Source: Virgibacillus siamensis
Lineage (GTDB): Bacteria; Bacillota; Bacilli; Bacillales; Amphibacillaceae
Direction of reading: 5' to 3'
DNA length: 64,000 nucleotides
Assembly: GCF_900162695.1 (NCBI RefSeq)
Contig: NZ_FUIH01000007.1
Span: 558,001 to 622,000, forward strand
Both the position numbers and the translations under genes were made by a program. The notes under the pieces were generated by a model. The model ran no database searches. It was not told the DNA's origin and saw only the letters and a list, made by a program, of their open reading frames with translations. This document shows positions 62,061 through 64,000 of this stretch, one piece after another. The stretch's first letter is position 1; each line of letters starts with the position of its first letter.

Positions 62061-63794
62061 TTGGCGAAAATGATTCCACCTTATTTCCATAATGAAAATA
62101 AGAGTAATGCTGAAAGAAAAGTATTTAAAATTATTGAAAATGACTTAGGAAATAACTGGACATGTTTTCATTCTTTAGGGTTGGCGCAGCATAATAAAAA
62201 GGTAGAAGGGGAAATTGATTTTGTTCTTGTTGGTGAAAGCGGTATTTTTTGTTTGGAAGTAAAAGGTGGAAGGGTAAAAAGGGAAAATGGGGTATGGAAG
62301 TTTATTAATAGATATGGTATTGAAAGTACTAAATATGAAAGTCCTTTTAGTCAAGCTTCTACCGCGATGTATTCTTTAATGAGCACATTACAGTTAAGGG
62401 ACAAGGATTTCAGAAAAGTTCTATTTGGTTACGGTGTAGTGTTTCCGGATATAGAGTTTAAAATAGAATCACCAGAGTGGAATGGACAGATTATTTATGA
62501 TCGAAGGGACGGCAAAACTGAATTTTCTAGTTACTTGATGAAATTGGTTAAATACTGGGTAGAAAAAAATAAATATAAGAAGAATCTAACACCAAAACAA
62601 ATATCTAAAGTTATAAAATATTTAAGAGGTGATTTTGAACTAATACAGCCTTTAACAAATAAATTAAATGAGATGGAGCAAAAGCAAATCAGACTTACTG
62701 AAAATCAATATAAGGCGTTAGATAGATTAAGAAATAATGATAGGATTTTCTTTCAGGGAACAGCTGGAACGGGTAAAACACTGCTTGCTATTGAGAAGGC
62801 AAGAAGGGAAACACTAGAAAACAGTAAAGTTTTATACCTTTGTTTTAATAAATTGTTAGGTGAGAAAGTTAAGCAAAAATTTAATGACGAAAATTTGGAT
62901 GTAGAAGTAAGTTCAGTTCATAAATTTTTCTATTCAACAATAATGAAAAGTAGTTTGAAAAATGAGTTTCTGTCTGAAATTAGAAAGTTTGATCAAAATG
63001 AAACAATTGTCTATAAAAAAGTCTATACTGAATTTTTTATAAATGCGATCGTTGAAAGTAAACAAAAATTCGATTATCTCATAGTTGATGAAGGGCAGGA
63101 TATACTAAACATTGAATGGATGAATGCCCTGGATCAAATAATAATAGGAGGACTTGAAGACGGAAAATGGGCTATTTTTTATGATTCGAATAATCAAGGT
63201 GAGATGTATAAAAATTATGATCAAATGGTAGTAGATTACTTAAAAGGATATGGAGCAGTTGAATACATGTTGGATTTAAATTGTAGAAATACTAAACCAA
63301 TATGCATTCAAACTTCACTTATTTCCGGATTTCGTGTAGAGGATACTCTCATTAACGAAGGCGAAAAAGTAACATATAATTTTTATTCCGATAAATCGGA
63401 ACAAATTAAAAAAGTTTCTTCAACTATAAACACTTTAATTTCAAAGGGGATTAACCCTAATGATATCACTATTCTTTTACCTAATAATAGGAATATAAGC
63501 TATGTAAACAAATTAAATATTACATGTTCACTAGAAAAATTAACAACTAAAAATATAAATGAACCAGAAAAAAATACAATTTATTATACGACTGTTCAAT
63601 CTTTCAAGGGACTTGAGAATCAGATTGTAATATATTTTGGAATAGACTCCATAGATGGAAAATGGATTAATACGGTTAACTACGTTGCAATGACAAGAGC
63701 AAAAAAGGTTCTTTTTATATTCTTGGATCATTCTTTGGTTACAAAAATAAATAAAAAATCTAAAGATTATCTAATAAGGGAGGCATTACAATAA
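62061..63794 (+). CDS. NERD nuclease-UvrD/Rep-type helicase fusion
   Basis: A 577-residue protein. The N-terminal NERD domain (~15-130) has the nuclease-like core EIDFVLVGESGIFCLEVKGG (Asp, ExK). From ~215 a superfamily 1 helicase follows: Walker A QGTAGTGKTLLA, YLIVDEGQD, LNCRNTKP, TTVQSFKGLE and NYVAMTRAKK. TTG 62061 is preceded by AGGAGG. Its stop overlaps the DrmA-like start by one base (TAATG). A second NERD gene lies at 41.7 kb. Such NERD helicases occur in defence loci and probably process DNA with DrmA. Confidence 0.85.
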   Translation: MAKMIPPYFHNENKSNAERKVFKIIENDLGNNWTCFHSLGLAQHNKKVEGEIDFVLVGESGIFCLEVKGGRVKRENGVWKFINRYGIESTKYESPFSQASTAMYSLMSTLQLRDKDFRKVLFGYGVVFPDIEFKIESPEWNGQIIYDRRDGKTEFSSYLMKLVKYWVEKNKYKKNLTPKQISKVIKYLRGDFELIQPLTNKLNEMEQKQIRLTENQYKALDRLRNNDRIFFQGTAGTGKTLLAIEKARRETLENSKVLYLCFNKLLGEKVKQKFNDENLDVEVSSVHKFFYSTIMKSSLKNEFLSEIRKFDQNETIVYKKVYTEFFINAIVESKQKFDYLIVDEGQDILNIEWMNALDQIIIGGLEDGKWAIFYDSNNQGEMYKNYDQMVVDYLKGYGAVEYMLDLNCRNTKPICIQTSLISGFRVEDTLINEGEKVTYNFYSDKSEQIKKVSSTINTLISKGINPNDITILLPNNRNISYVNKLNITCSLEKLTTKNINEPEKNTIYYTTVQSFKGLENQIVIYFGIDSIDGKWINTVNYVAMTRAKKVLFIFLDHSLVTKINKKSKDYLIREALQ

Positions 63795-64000
63795 TGACAA
63801 ATATATACTCGCAATTTCGAAATGAATATCTGGAGTGTGTTATTAAAGAAATGGTTGGTCCAGGCTCCGAGGGGGTAATGCAGGATATCGAACATGAAAT
63901 AATCAGTGAGAGGCCAAGTCAAAGATATTCAATGGGAATATTATATCCGCAAGAAATTCTGATGACAGGTACTGAAGAAGAGGAGAAGTCGGAGGATGAG
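63794..64000 (+). CDS. DrmA-like DISARM helicase, N-terminus only (cut by window end)
   Basis: From ATG 63794, 69 codons stay open to the window edge: MTNIYSQFRNEYLECVIKEM, then VGPGSEGV and SERPSQRYSMGILYPQEI. The pattern 'viGPxxx...erPsxrYxxGiLyP' is what I expect at the N-terminus of DISARM DrmA helicases. Translational coupling to the NERD helicase gene supports an operon. The helicase motifs themselves would lie outside the window, so this is a motif- and context-based call. Confidence 0.6.
   Translation, partial: MTNIYSQFRNEYLECVIKEMVGPGSEGVMQDIEHEIISERPSQRYSMGILYPQEILMTGTEEEEKSEDE

Noticed and set aside
1..64000. CRISPR arrays, rRNA or tRNA genes
   Set aside because: No regular repeat-spacer pattern and no rRNA- or tRNA-like sequence was recognised on either strand by eye; a dedicated scan was not possible.

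Overview
The window looks like a chromosome segment from a low-GC, Gram-positive, spore-former-type member of the Bacillaceae. The evidence is strong AGGAGG-type ribosome sites, TTG/GTG starts, sigma-A promoters, Bacillus-lineage small proteins (SinI-like, YozQ-like, FbpB-like), a SipW/TasA-type system and a Vpr-like subtilase. A halophilic genus such as Virgibacillus, Lentibacillus or Oceanobacillus is my inference. No rRNA, tRNA or CRISPR array was seen.

Region 1 (1-9.6 kb) is mostly housekeeping. It holds a LOG-family protein (cut by the window start), a fused alpha/beta-hydrolase-like/SARP-type regulator whose hydrolase half has lost its nucleophile and histidine, a SinI-type antirepressor with a structured leader, four very small genes, and a long imperfect palindromic repeat. 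These are followed by an Fpg-like glycosylase with endonuclease IV, a GntP permease, an MscS channel, a truncated M20 peptidase pseudogene and a UPF0126/TRIC protein.

Region 2 (9.8-17.4 kb) is a LacI-controlled operon: hexulose-phosphate isomerase, KDPG aldolase, a three-part TRAP transporter, ribose-5-P isomerase, KDG kinase and hexulose-phosphate synthase. It combines 2-keto-3-deoxygluconate catabolism with both RuMP-type enzymes behind one promoter. An AAHS-type MFS transporter gene converges on it.

Region 3 (19.6-33.4 kb) is a ROK-controlled glycoside operon: SDR dehydrogenase, a divergent GcvPA/GcvPB-like PLP pair, a carbohydrate ABC importer (binding lipoprotein plus two permeases, no ATPase), a GH63-like glycosidase and a GH2 beta-galactosidase. 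The GcvP-like pair has no GcvH or GcvT partner and has altered signature segments. It is my best candidate for undescribed chemistry.

Region 4 (33.4-41.6 kb) pairs an RRNPP/PlcR-like regulator with a large secreted subtilase carrying a cohesin-like and a dockerin-like module. SipW, two TasA/camelysin-like proteins and a free-standing copy of the subtilase propeptide (I9-like) domain follow, apparently as an extracellular-matrix and protease module.

Region 5 (41.7-47.5 kb) is a defence-like island: NERD protein, PLD-helicase-DUF3427 protein, NUDIX hydrolase, HNH endonuclease and MazG-like protein. A decayed transposase-like remnant follows.

Region 6 (48.4-55.0 kb) is a catabolic cluster with a GAF-PucR-type activator, aldehyde dehydrogenase, beta-hydroxyacid dehydrogenase, M20 amidohydrolase and a two-gene membrane carrier (DUF3100 plus partner), preceded by a CcpA-type cre.

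Region 7 (55.2-64 kb) has a TniA/TniB-type transposon followed by Vsr and the first genes of what looks like a class 2 DISARM locus: a DrmE-like protein, a NERD-UvrD-type helicase and the N-terminus of DrmA, cut by the window end.
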